The notes under the pieces are model-generated. The model did no database searches. It worked only from the letters and a program-made list of their open reading frames with translations, and was not told the DNA's origin. From G963704535 sp963704535 (GTDB taxonomy: Bacteria > Chloroflexota > Chloroflexia > Chloroflexales > Roseiflexaceae): a stretch of DNA of 64,000 nucleotides. Below, in pieces: positions 63,428 to 64,000 of the stretch; within the stretch, counting starts at the first letter, position 1; each line of letters opens with the position of its first letter. The translations under genes were made by a program, and so were the position numbers. Location of the stretch: contig OY969916.1 in the NCBI GenBank assembly GCA_963704535.1, forward strand, positions 4,588,001-4,652,000. The letters run 5' to 3'.

Positions 63428-63515
63428 AGCTTAGAGGACATGCACGGCACTCTCTTCCAGCGATCATGTCTTCTAAGGTTCCACACAACGCTGCAAATCC
63501 ATGTCCTCTAAGGTT
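63428..63515. repeat. Internal resolution site of the transposon (recombinase-binding repeats)
   Basis: Three 15-bp repeats lie between the divergent tnpA and recombinase genes: TAGCTTAGAGGACAT (63428-63442, inverted), ATGTCTTCTAAGGTT (63466-63480) and ATGTCCTCTAAGGTT (63501-63515). The first two form an inverted pair as a recombination core with a 23-bp centre; the third is a direct accessory copy. This follows the layout of Tn4430 sites used by TnpI. Confidence 0.7.
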
Positions 63516-63536
63516 GTCAGCACGACGGAGGCTGCT

Positions 63537-64000
63537 GTGGCGCGATCAAAACAGATCCAGCTCTCGTTGCAAGGACAGCAGGCGCTGATGGACTACGGGA
63601 CTCACTTGCGAACGGTCGAGGATCTTGCGCGGAAAACGGTTGATAATTATCTCAGTGATCTGCGCCAGTTTGCGGCGTGGTGCGAGTCAACCTGGCAGGA
63701 AGGGGATGAAGCAGCGGTGCCCTTTGCGCCAGCGATCATCACGACACCGACCATCACGCAGTACCGCGCCGAGATGCAAACCGTCCTGCAACTTCGACCA
63801 GCAACGATCAATCGAGCCCTCGTGAGTCTGAAACGCTACTGTGCATGGGCCATGCACCATGGGCTGATACAGCGCGATCCCGCGAAGGTGGTGAAGCTAG
63901 TTCATGAGGAGGAACAGCCGCCACGCCATCTAACTGACCAGGAAGAAGCGGCCCTCCTCGTCGTGCTCGATGCTGCACCTCTGCGCGATCGCACTATCGT
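63537..64000 (+). CDS. TnpI-like tyrosine recombinase, N-terminal part (cut by window end)
   Basis: GTG 63537 opens a frame still open at 64000 (about 154 codons). The SAM-like core-binding domain is visible: LARKTVDNYLSDLRQFAAWC, then ATINRALVSLKRYCAWAMHH and QRDPAKVVKLVHEEEQPPRH. The catalytic domain would begin just at the window edge. Its place next to the site above and divergent to tnpA identifies it as the resolvase of the transposon. Confidence 0.82.
   Translation, partial: MARSKQIQLSLQGQQALMDYGTHLRTVEDLARKTVDNYLSDLRQFAAWCESTWQEGDEAAVPFAPAIITTPTITQYRAEMQTVLQLRPATINRALVSLKRYCAWAMHHGLIQRDPAKVVKLVHEEEQPPRHLTDQEEAALLVVLDAAPLRDRTI

Larger units (their letters stand above)
60286..64000. 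mobile_element. Tn3-family transposon with TnpI-type resolution (right part outside the window)
   Basis: One end lies about 60280-60317, where the PAPS-reductase-like frame is cut. The bases AAACGAAACCGTGTAAG at 60301-60317 resemble the inner part of a Tn3-type terminal repeat (usual ending CGCTAAG). Transposase and a tyrosine recombinase are divergent around a resolution site, the Tn4430 layout. The other end is beyond base 64000. Confidence 0.7.

Noticed and set aside
1..64000. CRISPR arrays, tRNA and rRNA genes
   Set aside because: No regularly spaced direct repeats of CRISPR size, tRNA cloverleaf or rRNA segment was noticed on reading; a dedicated search was not possible.

Overview
The window is high-GC bacterial DNA that looks like Chloroflexota (class Chloroflexia-like). 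This is inferred from the gene mix (a DUF2723 membrane glycosyltransferase, TIGR04282 and GT2 glycosyltransferases, P450s with TetR, many IS701, IS21 and ISL3 elements) and from the style of the proteins. No rRNA, tRNA or CRISPR array was seen, so the taxonomy is an inference.

Bases 1-26,724 are chromosome-like. They hold a small amidotransferase/opine-type cluster (a mutase C-terminus, a frameshifted opine dehydrogenase, an AsnB-like enzyme, an IS701 element and a class I glutamine amidotransferase-like protein), an AhpD-like gene and an SRPBCC gene. A minus-strand run follows: DUF2723 membrane protein, radical SAM/SPASM, TIGR04282, a membrane-anchored sulfite-oxidase-fold molybdoenzyme, and GT2. 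Next is a stretch of decayed genes (13.9-15.9 kb), a tetR-P450 pair, an NhaD and CaCA cation antiporter pair behind a structured leader with an intrinsic terminator, and a tightly packed operon of hydrolase, ABC exporter, methyltransferase and P450 (the P450 is frameshifted).

From about 26.95 kb to 60.28 kb the DNA is an accessory element that looks like an integrated plasmid or integrative element. Its left edge is a truncated group II intron that abuts, and supplies the last codons of, a 1,362-residue DNA methyltransferase-SNF2 helicase fusion. Seven minus-strand genes ending in this fusion are read from a divergent promoter built on a perfect 16+16 bp inverted repeat. The plus-strand gene on the other side is broken by an IS21-type element that itself carries an ISL3 element. 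Further right are a protein made of about five ribbon-helix-helix-like repeats, a DUF6884 gene, a small serine resolvase with its res-like site, an AT-rich metalloprotease/TPR/membrane cluster, a KfrA-like protein, and a MoxR AAA+/VWA/unknown operon. Five copies of one 24-bp palindrome (half-site GTACGCAAAC) lie in intergenic or promoter positions between 45.1 and 54.9 kb. A second motif, ACARTAYTGT, recurs in promoters. Together they suggest one regulatory or centromere-like network over the element.

The right end (54.9-64 kb) holds recombinase remnants, an AT-rich nuclease-NTPase (defence-like) gene with three frameshifts, a frameshifted Mom-like DNA modification gene and a PAPS-reductase-like gene. 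The last is truncated by a Tn3-family transposon with a 1,010-residue transposase, a TnpI-type tyrosine recombinase (cut by the window end) and a visible internal resolution site. Several otherwise well-preserved genes carry single-base shifts, some in short homopolymers, so real decay and sequencing indels both need to be considered.
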